From GCA-2687025 sp964473525 (GTDB lineage: Bacteria > Poribacteria > WGA-4E > GCA-2687025), in contig CAYYPK010000002.1 of NCBI GenBank assembly GCA_964473525.1, forward strand, positions 124,001 through 188,000: a stretch of DNA of 64,000 nt. Reading direction: 5' to 3'. Both the position numbers and the translations under genes were made by a program. Below are positions 42,333 to 50,937 of the stretch, one piece after another. Each line of letters starts with the position of its first letter. Positions within the stretch are counted from its first letter, which is position 1. The notes beneath the pieces are model-generated. The model saw only the letters and a program-made list of their open reading frames with translations, did no database searches and was not told the origin of the DNA.

Positions 42333-43736
42333 ATGGCTGTCGGATCGCTTGGTATGGTGATGACGCCGCTAGACGCGCAGGTGGAGGGCGTGGACGCGGT
42401 CATGGACCGCATCGCCGACACCGGCGCGACCGCCATTTCCATGGGTAGAGCGGTGTGTCGCGAGGGAGCGCCCGGCCGCGGGCATCGCGCGCCGCCACTC
42501 GACATCGACGGCTACGACCGCGTCTTCGATCGACCCGTGTGGGGCAAGCGGGAGCTCATGCTGGAGTCGTTCGCCGTGGACGCGCCTGACCTGTCTCTCT
42601 ACGCCGACACGCCATACAAGCCGGGCTGGCGCGAGCTCCCGGCAGACGTCGACGCGGACCTCCCAAACCGACTCGCGGAGGACGCGCGCGCCCGCGGTTG
42701 GCAGGTCTACACGGGTACCTCGCCGCTGGCAGTGCCTGGACTCGATCCAGACGACCAGATGCGCTGGCCCGACGGCAGCGCCCCGGATTCCTCGCGGCGT
42801 GTGGCGCGGCAGGGCTGCCCCAGCGCGCCGAACGTCCGCGCGTACGCCATCGCGCGTGTCTTGGACACCGTCCGCGCCGCCGCTCCTGTCGATGCCGTGT
42901 GCCTCGACTGGCTCGAATACACGACGTACCTCCTCGAGGATCACTTCGCGTGTCTCAGCCACCACTCGCTCGCGCACGCCGACCGACTCGGCTACGACGC
43001 GGATCGCATCGCGCGCGATGTCGGCGCCCTGTGGGAGAGTCTCCATTCACTCGACGGCGCCGCACTGGAACGCGCGTGCCGCGTCGCGGAGTCGCCGTCG
43101 CGGCTCGTGGACCTTCTGGTCCGCCATCCTGGATGGCACGACTTCCTGTCGTTCAAGCGAGACGTCGTGGCCGGCCTCTTCGCCGATATCCGAGCCGCTA
43201 TGGACGCCCATGGGTGCGAGAACGTGGCCCTGGTCGCCAACGGATGGGCTCCGCCGTTCAACCGCTCAAGCGGGATGGACTACGCCGCGCTGAGCGGGAC
43301 CGTCCAGGCAGTCAGGCCGAAGCTCTACACGTTCCACTGGTCGGCGATACCGCGGTGGTACGGCGAGACGCTGCTCGCCTGGAACCCCGGCCTCGGCGAG
43401 GCGGCCACGCTCGACGCCGTGAAGAGGTGCTTCGACCTGCCCGACGACAACGCGGCGCCTTCCCTCGCGGACTACCACATACCCGGCCCAGACGAAGCGC
43501 ACCCGGTGCACGCCCGCACGTTCCGAGATCGCGTCAGCGAGGTGTCCCACCAGGTCGGCGGGCGATGCTCCGTGACCCCGCTCGCGCACGGCTACCGGCC
43601 CGCGGACCAGTGGAAGCGCAAGGTCGCGACCCTCCGAGACTGCGCCTCCGACGGGCTCATTGACGGCATCTGGGTGCAGCGGTACTGCTACCTGACCGAC
43701 GAGAAGCTCGCGATCCTAGGCGACATCTGGCGATGA
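42333..43736 (+). CDS. Unrecognised TIM-barrel-like protein
   Basis: About 467 residues. I do not recognise a named family. It looks like an alpha/beta barrel: 'GWQVYTGTSPLAVPG', 'VDAVCLDWLEYTTYLLEDHF', 'GCENVALVANGWAPPFN', 'KLYTFHWSAIPRWYGE' and 'RCSVTPLAHGY' resemble the strand ends of glycoside-hydrolase-like barrels, and D-W-L-E-Y could hold an acidic residue of an active site. No signal peptide is seen. The ATG at 42333 is chosen; the frame extends to 42216 without homology. Its TGA is shared with the alternative ATG (43733) of the following sulfatase, so the two genes are translationally close. Confidence 0.9.
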   Translation: MAVGSLGMVMTPLDAQVEGVDAVMDRIADTGATAISMGRAVCREGAPGRGHRAPPLDIDGYDRVFDRPVWGKRELMLESFAVDAPDLSLYADTPYKPGWRELPADVDADLPNRLAEDARARGWQVYTGTSPLAVPGLDPDDQMRWPDGSAPDSSRRVARQGCPSAPNVRAYAIARVLDTVRAAAPVDAVCLDWLEYTTYLLEDHFACLSHHSLAHADRLGYDADRIARDVGALWESLHSLDGAALERACRVAESPSRLVDLLVRHPGWHDFLSFKRDVVAGLFADIRAAMDAHGCENVALVANGWAPPFNRSSGMDYAALSGTVQAVRPKLYTFHWSAIPRWYGETLLAWNPGLGEAATLDAVKRCFDLPDDNAAPSLADYHIPGPDEAHPVHARTFRDRVSEVSHQVGGRCSVTPLAHGYRPADQWKRKVATLRDCASDGLIDGIWVQRYCYLTDEKLAILGDIWR

Positions 43737-43756
43737 CCTCAACAGCGGAGAGCTCC

Positions 43757-45295
43757 ATGGGCCGCCCCAACATCCTGTTCCTGCTGAGCGACGAGCACAG
43801 CCATCGGTTCATGGGCCATCGGGCGCGAGAGGACGGCGGCGAGGATGTCGAGACGCCGACGTTCGACAAGCTTGCGGGCGAGGGCACGGTGTTCACGGAC
43901 GCCTACTGCCAGATGCCGCTCTGCACGCCGTCGCGGCTGTCGCTGCTGTCGGGGAGGGAGGTACGGGGAGCAGGCGCCTGGAACAACAACAGCGTCATGC
44001 GGCCCGACCTCGCCACGCTCCCTGGCACGCTTGCCGACGCGGGCTACGAGACATGCCTCGTTGGCAAGATGCACCTCGGTGGAAGCCGACAGTACGTGGG
44101 CTTTCAGCACAGACCATACGGAGATCTCACCGGCGGCACGGGGCACCAGGCCGACCCCATCGCCGACCCGGCGGCGCGTGGGATGCGTGGGCGCACCTCG
44201 ACGGCCGTTGGCGTGACGGAGATACCCGAGAGCCTGCTCCAAGAGCAGGTGGTCGCGCAGGAGACAGTGGCGTGGGTACGCGAGCACGAGGCGGCCAACC
44301 CCGACAAGCCGTGGTTCCTCATGGCGTCGTTTAGCCGACCGCATTTCCCGCTCACGGCTCCGCGCAGGTGGATCGACCGGTACGCGGCCGGTGAGATCAC
44401 GGAGCCCATGGCTCCCGCGGCCGGCGACGCCTACGACCACCCGATGAGCGTGGGCATGCGGCGTGGGTTCCAGACCGACGAGATCGACCACGACGAGATG
44501 ATGACGGCGAGAGCGGCGTACTTCGCCTGTGTGAGCTACCTGGACGAGCTGCTGGGCGATCTGCTCACGCGACTCGACGCGGGCGGGCAGCTCGACAATA
44601 CGGTGATCGTCTACACCAGTGACCATGGCGAGATGGCCGGCGAGCACGGCACATGGTGGAAGAACGGCTGGTACGAGGCGTGCGCGCGCGTGCCTCTACT
44701 GGTGTCGACTCCGGCGCAGCGGGCCAGCGCGGATTCGCCGAGGGAGGTCTCGACGCCCGTCGGCATCGTGGACCTGTACCCCACGCTTTGCGCGATGGCG
44801 GGGGCAGCGGCGCCCGACGATCTGGACGGCCGCGATCTGTCCGGCGCTGTCGATGGCGAGCCCCTGGAGGATCGCCCCGTGTTCTGCGACGGCCTCACGC
44901 CTCGTTGGGGCGACGGCACGGAGTTCCGCATGGCGCGGTGGAAGCAGTACAAGTGCGTGCGCTTCCGAGAGGCGCCGCAGCTCATGTTCAACCTCGACGA
45001 CGATCCGCTGGAGCAGCGCAACCTCATCGAACGAGGAGCCACGGGCGAGGCCGCCAAGGCCCTGGCGTACCTTGGCGGCGTGCTGGACAGGACGATGGAC
45101 TTCAGCGCCGCCGAGGCGGAACGGCGACGCGACGCGCGGCTGAGTGAGACCTTCCAGCTGGATGCGCGTGGGAGCGCTGGCAACCTCTACCACATGCCGG
45201 CGGGACACATCGTCAACGCGGAGGATGCGCTCTACGCGCCCACTAGAATCGCGGACCAGCCTGACGACATATTCGCCGACTATCCAGGCGAATAG
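43757..45295 (+). CDS. Sulfatase (type I), copy 2
   Basis: About 512 residues. The active site is C56-T-P-S-R60 (canonical C-x-P-S-R), followed by L-S-L-L-S-G. Metal ligands include D12 in L-S-D-E-H and 'YTSDHGEMAGEHG'; V-G-K-M-H-L holds the active-site Lys/His. The ATG at 43757 has GGAG 6 nt upstream; ATG 43733, which overlaps the upstream stop (ATGA), is an in-frame alternative. No signal peptide is visible. It follows the TIM-barrel-like gene, probably as one transcript. It differs from copy 1 and so is an independent family member. Substrate unknown. Confidence 0.95.
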   Translation: MGRPNILFLLSDEHSHRFMGHRAREDGGEDVETPTFDKLAGEGTVFTDAYCQMPLCTPSRLSLLSGREVRGAGAWNNNSVMRPDLATLPGTLADAGYETCLVGKMHLGGSRQYVGFQHRPYGDLTGGTGHQADPIADPAARGMRGRTSTAVGVTEIPESLLQEQVVAQETVAWVREHEAANPDKPWFLMASFSRPHFPLTAPRRWIDRYAAGEITEPMAPAAGDAYDHPMSVGMRRGFQTDEIDHDEMMTARAAYFACVSYLDELLGDLLTRLDAGGQLDNTVIVYTSDHGEMAGEHGTWWKNGWYEACARVPLLVSTPAQRASADSPREVSTPVGIVDLYPTLCAMAGAAAPDDLDGRDLSGAVDGEPLEDRPVFCDGLTPRWGDGTEFRMARWKQYKCVRFREAPQLMFNLDDDPLEQRNLIERGATGEAAKALAYLGGVLDRTMDFSAAEAERRRDARLSETFQLDARGSAGNLYHMPAGHIVNAEDALYAPTRIADQPDDIFADYPGE

Positions 45296-45337
45296 CGGCA
45301 GCCGAGGGTAGCGTAATCCACGCGTCGCACGCGCGCG

Positions 45338-45367
45338 TTGACATCCGCGATGGCGAGGCCATAGCAT
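45338..45367 (+). promoter_or_regulatory. Promoter of the purine cluster
   Basis: A perfect TTGACA (45338-45343) and TAGCAT (45362-45367) separated by 18 nt (or ATAGCA at 17). Predicted start near 45374, ~45 nt before the membrane-protein ATG that heads the purF operon. No obvious PurR operator or PRPP/purine riboswitch is seen in the short leader. Confidence 0.55.
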
Positions 45368-45417
45368 TGCCGGCACACGGCGTGAGTAACCCGTACCGCA
45401 GGAGCTAGCGGCCGCAT

Positions 45418-45999
45418 ATGGACCGATGGCAGACGAGGCTGGCCGCCGAATACGGAGCCGGAGTAGCGGGCGGCGTCCTGCTGGGCGGCGCCGCGTATCT
45501 CTTCGGCGAATACGCCCTCGGCGCCGTCGCCCGCGCCAGCGGCGACTTTGTCTCTGGACTGATGGATCTGCTCGCCGTAGCGATCCTGGGCTTTGCCGTC
45601 GCGATCGGGGCCGGAGAGCCCGTGTATCGCATCGCGCGGCTCCGCCACCCCGAATGGGGCGACCGCGCGCGGAAGCAACTGTGGAAGGGCGGCTTCCTCG
45701 GCGCGCCGGCGGTCATCGCGCTGCTGTCCCTGATGGAGATGGACTGGCCGGCGATCATGGCGGCGACCAGCCCCGTCTTCCGCGTCATTCTCTCGATCAT
45801 CGGCATCCTCCAGTACATAGCCACCGCTCCGATCCGCCTCCTGGTCGACGTCATCGGTCTGCCAGCGGAGGCGCCGATGGTGTTGGCTCTGCCCGTGTTC
45901 GCTCTCGTCGTTCGATACCTTGCACGGCCCGAACACATGCTTGACCTCGAAGAGCGACAGGATGCACAGGACCATGCACAGGCCCCCTCTGGATCGTAG
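45418..45999 (+). CDS. Unknown membrane protein at the head of the purine cluster
   Basis: 193 residues with about four hydrophobic segments ('AGVAGGVLLGGAAYLFGEYALG', 'LLAVAILGFAVAIGAG', 'GAPAVIALLSLM', 'APMVLALPVFALVVRYL') plus 'RVILSIIGILQYIA'. It ends in an acidic Gln/Asp-rich tail. I recognise no family. Its 3' end overlaps the purF start by ~38 bp, so translation is likely coupled. It is the first gene after the promoter at 45338. No link to purine metabolism is evident from the sequence itself. Confidence 0.85.
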   Translation: MDRWQTRLAAEYGAGVAGGVLLGGAAYLFGEYALGAVARASGDFVSGLMDLLAVAILGFAVAIGAGEPVYRIARLRHPEWGDRARKQLWKGGFLGAPAVIALLSLMEMDWPAIMAATSPVFRVILSIIGILQYIATAPIRLLVDVIGLPAEAPMVLALPVFALVVRYLARPEHMLDLEERQDAQDHAQAPSGS

Positions 46000-47419
46000 C
46001 CACGGCCCGGACGACGACAAGCCACGCGACGAGTGCGGCGTGTTCGGTGTCCACGGCCACCCGGACGCGCCACGCCTCTGCTACATCGGCCTGTTCGCCC
46101 TTCAGCACCGGGGCCAGGAAAGCGCGGGCATCGTCGCGTCGCAGGGCGCGTCTTTCTCGCAGCACCGGGGCATGGGACTCGTTGACGAGGTGTTCAGCGA
46201 TGGCTCGCTCGACCGCGTCCAGGGGTCACTCGCCATCGCGCACAACCGCTATTCGACGTCGGGCACCAGCACGCTCCAGAACGCCCAGCCCTTCGTGGCG
46301 CAGTATTCGCGAGGCGCGCTCGCCATCGCGCACAACGGCAATCTTGTCAACGCCTTCCAGATCCGGAGGGACATGGAGGCGCAGGGCCAGATATTCATGA
46401 CCGAGTCGGACACCGAGGTGTTCGCTGGGCTCCTGGGTAGGTCGCGCCACTACCACCTCGAAGGCCGCATCATCGACGCCCTCAAGGAGCTGCGCGGCGC
46501 GTATTCGCTCCTGTGCATGGGCAAGAACGTGATGGTCGCGGTGCGCGACCCTAGCGGCTTCCGTCCTCTGTGGATCGGTGAGGTTGACGGGGCGACGATC
46601 TTCGCGTCCGAGACATGCGCCATCGACGCCGTTGGCGGAGTCGCGGTTCGCGAAGTGGAACCTGGCGAGATGGTGATCGTCACGGACACCGGCATGGAAT
46701 CCATGATGATTCCCATGCGCGAAAAGACGGCGCACTGCGTGTTCGAGCTGCTCTACCTCGCCCGCACGGACAGCGTAATCTTCGGCGAGTCCGTGGCCGA
46801 GCGACGCATGGAGTTCGGACGCGCGCTCGCGCGGGAGGCTCCCGCGGACGCGGACATCGTCGTTGGAATGCCCGAATCCGCGAACGTCGCGGCCCTCGGC
46901 TTCTCCGAGGAGTCGGGTATCCCCTTCAAATTCGGCGTCGCGCGGAACCAGTACGTAGGCCGCACGTTTATCCAACCAAAGCAGAGCGACCGCGACTTCA
47001 AGGTCGGAGTCAAGATCAACGCCGTGCAGTCCATCCTCGATGGCAAGCGCATCGTCCTCGTCGACGACTCGCTGCAACGCGGCACCACGCTCCGCAGCAG
47101 CGTGAAGAAGATGAGGGCTGCGGGCGCGACCGAGGTCCACGTCCGCATAGCGGCGCCGCCAACCGTGTCGCCCTGCTTCTACGGAGTGGACATCCCGACG
47201 CCGCAGGAGTTGATGGCCAGCACCCATACGCTGGACGAGATCTGCAAGCACATCCGCGCGGACTCGCTCGGTTACCTCACGACCGACAGCATGCTGTCGT
47301 GCGTCGACCGGCCGACCGACTACTGCACGGCCTGCTTCGATGGGGTGTATCCAGTGGAGTTCTCCGAGCAGAGCATGAGCCAGTTGAGCATTGACTTCAG
47401 TCGAGACAGAGAACGCTAA
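45962..47419 (+). CDS. purF: Amidophosphoribosyltransferase
   Basis: Uses PRPP and glutamine to make 5-phosphoribosylamine, the first committed purine step. About 485 residues. The mature N-terminal Cys of the glutaminase is Cys25 in D-E-C-G-V-F-G, so ~24 residues form a cleaved propeptide. The type II glutaminase motifs 'FALQHRGQESAGI' and 'HNGNLVN' are present, as is the PRPP loop 'IVLVDDSLQRGTT'. Four cysteines (in K-T-A-H-C-V-F, V-S-P-C-F-Y and Y-C-T-A-C-F) match the Fe-S-containing Bacillus-type enzyme. ATG 45962 is used; ATG 45974 is an alternative. Confidence 0.97.
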   Translation: MHRTMHRPPLDRSHGPDDDKPRDECGVFGVHGHPDAPRLCYIGLFALQHRGQESAGIVASQGASFSQHRGMGLVDEVFSDGSLDRVQGSLAIAHNRYSTSGTSTLQNAQPFVAQYSRGALAIAHNGNLVNAFQIRRDMEAQGQIFMTESDTEVFAGLLGRSRHYHLEGRIIDALKELRGAYSLLCMGKNVMVAVRDPSGFRPLWIGEVDGATIFASETCAIDAVGGVAVREVEPGEMVIVTDTGMESMMIPMREKTAHCVFELLYLARTDSVIFGESVAERRMEFGRALAREAPADADIVVGMPESANVAALGFSEESGIPFKFGVARNQYVGRTFIQPKQSDRDFKVGVKINAVQSILDGKRIVLVDDSLQRGTTLRSSVKKMRAAGATEVHVRIAAPPTVSPCFYGVDIPTPQELMASTHTLDEICKHIRADSLGYLTTDSMLSCVDRPTDYCTACFDGVYPVEFSEQSMSQLSIDFSRDRER

Positions 47420-47434
47420 CTCGGGTGACGAACC

Positions 47435-47761
47435 ATGCGGCGAATCACCGGCGGCCCCAGACGCACACGACGGCCTTCGCCGTTGGATTCGGCGTTCGTG
47501 CGCGGCACCTCCAGCTCGTTCTTCCGTCCGTTCGTATACGGTGGGTTCGCTCTCGTCGCTCTCACGGTTGTCATGAGCAAGGTGTTCGGCGTGGACCGGG
47601 GGCTCACCGCCGTCATTGCCGGCGCGATCGGCGTCGCTGGCTTCGTCGTCTACGCCGTGCGCACATCCGGCGCCGCGAAGCAGGACATGGCCGCCAAACG
47701 CGCCGCGTTCTACCAGCAGTCCACCTCTGACCAGGAGCCGACATCACCCGATGGCAACTGA
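47435..47761 (+). CDS. Small two-pass membrane protein between purF and purM
   Basis: 108 residues: a basic N-terminus (R-R-I-T-G-G-P-R-R-T-R-R), two hydrophobic segments ('YGGFALVALTVVM' and 'AVIAGAIGVAGFVVYAV'), then a charged tail. No family recognised. It starts at ATG 47435 and overlaps the purM start by 11 bp (47751-47761). The overlap suggests translational coupling with purM. A positive-inside arrangement would leave the N-terminus in the cytoplasm. Confidence 0.75.
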   Translation: MRRITGGPRRTRRPSPLDSAFVRGTSSSFFRPFVYGGFALVALTVVMSKVFGVDRGLTAVIAGAIGVAGFVVYAVRTSGAAKQDMAAKRAAFYQQSTSDQEPTSPDGN

Positions 47762-48812
47762 ATCCGACCGAGGGCTGACGTACGCGGACGCGGGCGTGGA
47801 TCTGCACGCCAAGGACGTGGCGTTCCAGGGCATCCGGGGCATGGTGAACTCCACGCACCGGCCCGAGGTGCTGGGCGAGGTCGGGTCGTTCGGCGGCCTG
47901 TTCGCGCTGGGCGCTTACGACGAGCCCGTCCTGGTGTCCAGCATCGATAGCGTTGGCACGAAGCTGAAGGTCGCCTTCGCGATGGACCGGCACCACACCG
48001 TCGGCTATGACATGGTCGCCCACTGTGGCAACGACATCGTCGTGCAGGCCGCCGAGCCGCTCTTCTTCATGGACTACATCGGCATCGGGCAGCTGCGACC
48101 GCATGTCGTGCGCGACATCATTGACGGCCTCGCCCGTGGGTGCCGAGACATTGGCTGCGCGCTCATCGGCGGCGAAACCGCCGAACTGCCCGACCTCTAC
48201 GCCGAGAGTGAATACGACCTTGCCGGCTCCATCGTAGGCGTCGTGGAACGAGCTGACGTCATCACGGGCGAGGCCGTCGAGCCGGGAGACATAGTCATAG
48301 GGCTCCCGAGCGTGGGACTCCACACGAACGGCTACTCGCTTGCCCGCAAGATCGCGTTCGAAGCTGCGGGCCTCGACGCCACCGACGCCGTCGAGGCTCT
48401 CGGATGCTCCGTGGGTGACGAGCTGCTCAAGCCGCACCGAAGCTACGTGAAGGCGTGCCTGGACCTTGCCGGCGAGGTCGGCGTGAGCGGCTTCGCGCAC
48501 ATCACCGGAGGCGGGCTCCTGGAGAACAGCGCGCGGATTCTGCCGGACGACACCCGCATACGACTCGATCCGTCCAGGTGGGAGCGGCTGCCCGTGTTCG
48601 ATTGGCTGCAGCAGGCCGGCGGCGTGGCTGACTTCGAGATGTACCGGGTCTTCAACATGGGGATCGGCATGCTTGCCATTGTGAACCCCGACAACGAGGC
48701 GGCCGCGCTCGAGCTGCTAGCGACGCACGGCGAACGCGCGTGCGTCATCGGTGAGGTGATCCCCGGACTTCCGGGCGTGGACATCGTCAACATCGGTGGG
48801 AGCGATCGATGA
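47751..48812 (+). CDS. purM: Phosphoribosylformylglycinamidine cyclo-ligase (AIR synthetase)
   Basis: Closes FGAM to aminoimidazole ribotide with ATP. The 353 residues match PurM. Landmarks are 'VSSIDSVGTKLKVAF', 'MVAHCGNDIVVQAAEPLFFMDY', 'GCALIGGETAELPDLY' and 'IVGLPSVGLHTNGYSLAR'-type text near the middle. The ATG at 47751 sits 13 nt after a GGAG. Its TGA overlaps purH by 4 bp. purN and purL, the neighbouring steps, are not in this window. Confidence 0.97.
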   Translation: MATESDRGLTYADAGVDLHAKDVAFQGIRGMVNSTHRPEVLGEVGSFGGLFALGAYDEPVLVSSIDSVGTKLKVAFAMDRHHTVGYDMVAHCGNDIVVQAAEPLFFMDYIGIGQLRPHVVRDIIDGLARGCRDIGCALIGGETAELPDLYAESEYDLAGSIVGVVERADVITGEAVEPGDIVIGLPSVGLHTNGYSLARKIAFEAAGLDATDAVEALGCSVGDELLKPHRSYVKACLDLAGEVGVSGFAHITGGGLLENSARILPDDTRIRLDPSRWERLPVFDWLQQAGGVADFEMYRVFNMGIGMLAIVNPDNEAAALELLATHGERACVIGEVIPGLPGVDIVNIGGSDR

Positions 48813-50377
48813 CCAGCATACGGCGCGCGCTCATTAGCGTCTCGGACAAGACGGGCGTCGCTGAACTCGCGGGCGCCCTTGCGGAAATGGACGTGCACAT
48901 CCTCTCGACGGGCGGCACCGCGACGCTGCTGCGCGAGGCGGGGGTCGACGTTCAGGACGTCTCTGACTACACCGGCTTCCCGGAGATGATGGACGGTCGG
49001 GTTAAGACGCTGCACCCGAAGATCCACGGCGGCATCCTCGCGTTGCGGGACAACCCCGACCACGTCGCCGAAGCAGAGGCGAACGACGTTGGCTTCATCG
49101 ACCTCGTCGTGAGCAACCTGTATCCCTTCCGCGAGACCATCGCCGACCCAGACGTCGCGTACGAGGACGCCATCGAGAACATCGACATCGGCGGGCCAAC
49201 CCTGATACGCGCGACCGCGAAGAATCACGCGCACGTCGCCATCCTCACAGAGCCAGCACAATACGCGGCGATCCTCGAGGAGCTGCGGGAGTCCGGCGGG
49301 CTGTCAGACGACACGCGGCAGCGACTCGCCGTCGCCGCGTTCGAGCACACGGCGTCCTACGACGCCGCCATCTCGGCGTACCTGTCCGGCGCGGTCGAGG
49401 AGGACGCGCCCGACTTCGCGCCGACCGTCTTCGTGCCTATGAAGCGTCTGCAGGGCCTCCGCTACGGCGAGAACCCGCACCAGGACGCGGCGTTCTACGA
49501 GGTCGTCGGAGACGGCAGCCCCTGGGCGAGCATGGAGCAGCACGCGGGCGCCGAACTCTCCTACAACAACATCCTGGACGCCGACGGCGCCTGGTCCGCG
49601 GTGTGCGAGTTCGAGGAGCCCACGTGCGCAATCATCAAGCACACGAATCCCTGTGGGTTGGCATCCGACGACGATCTGGTCGCCGCGTTCGAACGGGCGT
49701 TCCTGGGTGATCCGGTTAGCGCGTTTGGTGGCATCCTGGCGTTCAACCGCCGCGTCACCGACAAGATGGCGCGCGCCATCCGTACGACGAAGCACCCGAC
49801 CAGCGGCGACCGCCTTCTCCTCCACATCATCATGGCGCCGAGCTACCAACCAGCCGCGGTCGCGCGCCTCAGCAAGAGCAAGTCGCTGCGCATCCTGCAG
49901 CTGCCACTCACCGAAACCCCTGCCGCGCGGTACCGCAGCGTCGAGGGCGGCATGCTTGTGCAGGGCGCGGACGCGCTCGTAGAGGACGCCGACGCGTGGA
50001 CGTGCGCCACGGATCGGCAGCCCACGGACGACGAACTGGCCGACCTGCGGTTCGCCTGGAAGTGCGCGAAGCTCATCAAGTCCAACGCCATCGTCGTGGC
50101 CAAGAACAGCACGCTGCTGGGCATGGGCGCGGGTCAGCCGAACCGCGTCAACTCCGCGCGCCTCGCTGTGACGCAAGCCGGGGCGGACAGCGAGGGCGCC
50201 GCGTTGGCTTCGGACGCGCTCGTGCCGTTCCTCGACACCATCGCGGTTGGCCTTGCGGCGGGAGTGCGCGCGTTCATCCAGCCGGGCGGCGCCGTCCGCG
50301 ACGACCAGTCCACGGCGACCGCCAACGGCGCCGGGGCCACGATGCTCCACACGGGTGTGCGGCACTTCCGTCACTAG
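48809..50377 (+). CDS. purH: Bifunctional AICAR transformylase / IMP cyclohydrolase
   Basis: Performs the last two steps of IMP synthesis. The 522 residues hold the N-terminal IMP cyclohydrolase (~1-195) with I-S-V-S-D-K-T-G and H-P-K-I-H-G-G, and the C-terminal AICAR transformylase (~200-522) with the active-site K-H-T-N-P-C-G and G-D-P-V-S-A-F-G-G. The catalytic Lys-His pair is present. It starts at ATG 48809, overlapping purM by 4 bp. Confidence 0.98.
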   Translation: MTSIRRALISVSDKTGVAELAGALAEMDVHILSTGGTATLLREAGVDVQDVSDYTGFPEMMDGRVKTLHPKIHGGILALRDNPDHVAEAEANDVGFIDLVVSNLYPFRETIADPDVAYEDAIENIDIGGPTLIRATAKNHAHVAILTEPAQYAAILEELRESGGLSDDTRQRLAVAAFEHTASYDAAISAYLSGAVEEDAPDFAPTVFVPMKRLQGLRYGENPHQDAAFYEVVGDGSPWASMEQHAGAELSYNNILDADGAWSAVCEFEEPTCAIIKHTNPCGLASDDDLVAAFERAFLGDPVSAFGGILAFNRRVTDKMARAIRTTKHPTSGDRLLLHIIMAPSYQPAAVARLSKSKSLRILQLPLTETPAARYRSVEGGMLVQGADALVEDADAWTCATDRQPTDDELADLRFAWKCAKLIKSNAIVVAKNSTLLGMGAGQPNRVNSARLAVTQAGADSEGAALASDALVPFLDTIAVGLAAGVRAFIQPGGAVRDDQSTATANGAGATMLHTGVRHFRH

Positions 50378-50411
50378 GATCGGCCGTACGCGCAATACGA
50401 GAGAGGGCACG

Positions 50412-50918
50412 ATGCCAGGAACCTACAGCGTGCGCCTCGCGACCGAGGCCGACGACGAATTCATCCGAGGCCTCCGACGTCGCAACTACATGCAGAACGC
50501 GCCCATCCTTCGCATCGCTGGGATGCTGTCGGAGGAGGTCGTCGAGGCGATGGACGAGTGGACCGAGCGCAGCCTGGCGGGCATGGGCGACACGGACTCG
50601 ATACGCATCACCGTCGCGCAGACCGACGAGGGCGAGGCCATCGGCTACCTCATGCTGCTCTGGCCTGCCATGGACGATTTCTCCCAGTTGCCCCAGGGGT
50701 ACGTCTACGACATAGGCGTGAGCCGACAGCACTGGGGTCTGCAGGTAGGCGCCATGCTCATCAAGGACGCAGAAGATCACGTCCGCGAGCAGGGAGGCGC
50801 ATTCATCCAGCTCAACGTGAACGCGCAGAACGGGCGCGCCGTCGAGTTCTACCGGAAGAACGGCTACATCGAAGAGTGGAAAGTCCTCGGGAAGTGCCTC
50901 ATCGGCCCTGAGTCTTAA
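50412..50918 (+). CDS. GNAT-family N-acetyltransferase
   Basis: A 168-residue GCN5-type acetyltransferase. Strand 4 ('YVYDIGVSRQHWGLQVGAMLI') holds a relaxed acetyl-CoA loop W-G-L-Q-V-G rather than the standard R/Q-x2-G-x-G/A. The C-terminal 'FIQLNVNAQNGRAVEFYRKNGYIEE' is the usual GNAT end. GAGAGGG sits ~5 nt before the ATG. It lies between purH and purD, so it is transcribed with the purine genes; no acceptor can be named. Confidence 0.93.
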   Translation: MPGTYSVRLATEADDEFIRGLRRRNYMQNAPILRIAGMLSEEVVEAMDEWTERSLAGMGDTDSIRITVAQTDEGEAIGYLMLLWPAMDDFSQLPQGYVYDIGVSRQHWGLQVGAMLIKDAEDHVREQGGAFIQLNVNAQNGRAVEFYRKNGYIEEWKVLGKCLIGPES

Positions 50919-50937
50919 CGTCCCCGGAGCGAACACC

